The position numbers and the translations under genes are program-made. Of a stretch of DNA of 23,269 nucleotides, positions 22,191-23,269 are shown in pieces (positions within the stretch are counted from its first letter, which is position 1; each line of letters opens with the position of its first letter). The stretch is from Desulfocapsa sp. (GTDB lineage: Bacteria; Desulfobacterota; Desulfobulbia; Desulfobulbales; Desulfocapsaceae): the NCBI GenBank assembly GCA_030635405.1, contig DAOVZA010000003.1:1-23269 (forward strand), read 5' to 3'. The notes beneath the pieces were generated by a model. That model did no database searches. It saw nothing but the letters and a program-made list of their open reading frames with translations, and was not told where the DNA came from.

Positions 22191-23269
22191 TCAAATGAGT
22201 GCGCCAAAGCGCTCCCAGAAATCAGGAAAGGATTTCGCTACACAGCCCTCTCCCGTTATCTTCACCCCTGGAACACGAAGCCCGGCAACTGCAAAACTCA
22301 TGGCCATTCGATGATCATTATAGGTTTCTATCTCTGCTCCATGCAAGCTTGCCCCACCATCGCCATGAATCACCATAAAGTCCTCTCCTTCTTCAACCTT
22401 AGCACCCATCTTGCTAAGCTCTGCTAAGGTTGCAGAAAGTCGGTCACATTCTTTAATGCGCAGATGGGCAATATTATTGATTACGGTCTTTCCATGGGCA
22501 AAAGCTGCAACAACAGCAAGTGTTGGAACAACATCCGGCATATTTCCCATATCCACGGTTATACCTTCTAAGCGTTCACGTCCTGTAAGGGTTATACCAC
22601 CGCCATCACGAGAGATATCGCAGCCCATCCTGGCAAGAAGCGGTACCAGATCAGCATCCCCTTGTAAAGATGGGACTGGCACATTAGCCACTGTTACACG
22701 GCCGCCAGTTATTGCAGCGGCGGCCCAGAAATAAGAGGCATTTGAAGCATCACCTTCAATCTCATATTCCATGGCTCGATAATTCCCTTTTGGAATTGTA
22801 AAAGAGGTGAATTCCTCATTACACTCAACACTGACACCAAAATCTGACATCACTGATAGAGTCATGGCCACATAGGGTTTTGACAAGACCTCTCCGTTTA
22901 CTTCAAGGGTTGCCGCTTGTGCAGCATAGGGAGCAACAAGAAGTAAAGATGAAACATACTGGCTTGATTTACCTTCTGGCAGAATCGTTGCTCCGCCTGT
23001 CAGTCCTTTACTTTTTATTTCAAGAGGAGGACAGCCTGTTCCCATGGTGGAAGTTATATCAACTCCCCATCCTTGTAATGCCTCCATAAGCGGCCCAATT
23101 GGACGTTCTCGCATTCGTTCTTCGCCATCTATACGAAAGACGCCATTACCAAGTGCTGCAACCGATGTAAGAAAGCGGGTAGCCGTTCCATTATTACCAA
23201 GAAAGATATCTTTTTCAGGAGTTACGAGTTTTCCGCCACTGCCATGAACTGTCCAGACATCTTCGCCTC
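22191..23269 (-). CDS. aroA: 3-phosphoshikimate 1-carboxyvinyltransferase (EPSP synthase), 5' end outside window
   Basis: Sixth step of the shikimate pathway, joining PEP and shikimate-3-phosphate. The frame is open to the window edge, so the N-terminal part is missing (an ATG at 23114 is internal). Visible are the PEP/glyphosate loop GNNGTATRFL, then GEERMRERPIGPLMEAL, the LPEGKSSQYVSSLLL block, DASNASYFWAAAA, the catalytic ADLVPLLARMG and MPDVVPTLAVVAAFA segments, IKECDRLSA, and YNDHRMAMSFAVAGL. The C terminus ends FPDFWERFGALI. The loop has Phe where E. coli has Pro101, and Asn in place of Ala before Gly96. Confidence 0.95.
   Translation of the reverse strand, partial: GEDVWTVHGSGGKLVTPEKDIFLGNNGTATRFLTSVAALGNGVFRIDGEERMRERPIGPLMEALQGWGVDITSTMGTGCPPLEIKSKGLTGGATILPEGKSSQYVSSLLLVAPYAAQAATLEVNGEVLSKPYVAMTLSVMSDFGVSVECNEEFTSFTIPKGNYRAMEYEIEGDASNASYFWAAAAITGGRVTVANVPVPSLQGDADLVPLLARMGCDISRDGGGITLTGRERLEGITVDMGNMPDVVPTLAVVAAFAHGKTVINNIAHLRIKECDRLSATLAELSKMGAKVEEGEDFMVIHGDGGASLHGAEIETYNDHRMAMSFAVAGLRVPGVKITGEGCVAKSFPDFWERFGALI

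Noticed and set aside
1..23269. CRISPR array, insertion sequence or rRNA
   Set aside because: No regularly spaced repeats, transposase motifs or rRNA-like conserved stretches were seen.

Overview
The window comes from a Gram-negative, LPS-bearing bacterium of moderate G+C. It encodes LptD, MltA, several lipoproteins and a CsgG-type secreted protein. The PAS-rich hybrid kinase, the haem-c diguanylate cyclase and the overall gene style suggest a Desulfobacterota (Desulfobulbales-like) relative. That placement is inference; no rRNA or other phylogenetic marker was checked.

Left part (1-7020): a 5'-truncated hybrid sensor kinase converges on ilvY. The divergent ilvY/ilvC pair has an E. coli-like long (class II) ketol-acid reductoisomerase and its LysR regulator around a 185-bp operator region. 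A perfect 14-bp hairpin separates ilvC from an SLC10A7/YfeH-like transporter. A membrane diguanylate cyclase with a periplasmic CxxCH haem-binding domain follows.

Middle part (7020-12000) is the accessory region. Two unrecognised exported proteins are divergently transcribed: a 724-aa CARDB-type protein with three closely spaced Cys pairs, and a 359-aa Ig-like lipoprotein. Next comes a 1.36-kb mini-island bounded by 92-bp direct repeats (89/92 identical). The repeats consist of the 3' half of tRNA-Arg(ACG) plus its terminator. The intact tRNA lies on one side and a decayed tRNA 3' half on the other. The island holds only toxin-antitoxin material: a 46-codon ORF, an orphan addiction-module antitoxin, a 17-codon ParE-like toxin stub, and a BrnT toxin with a coupled non-BrnA antitoxin. 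No integrase is visible.

Right part (12037-23269) is envelope and housekeeping. An RNase E/G has all catalytic landmarks shifted by exactly 200 residues relative to E. coli RNase E, because a Lys/Ala/Pro-rich disordered arm is at the N terminus. A long leader with a strong sigma70-type promoter and possible RNA structure precedes lptD. The run lptD - DHH phosphoesterase - mltA - methyltransferase, followed by a small secreted protein and an NlpC/P60 lipoprotein, reads as an envelope-biogenesis cluster. It ends at a strong bidirectional terminator, opposite which lie a CsgG-family gene and a 5'-truncated aroA.

The most unusual items are the tRNA-bounded toxin-antitoxin mini-island, the divergent pair of unknown exported proteins, the N-terminal arm on RNase E/G and the leader of lptD.
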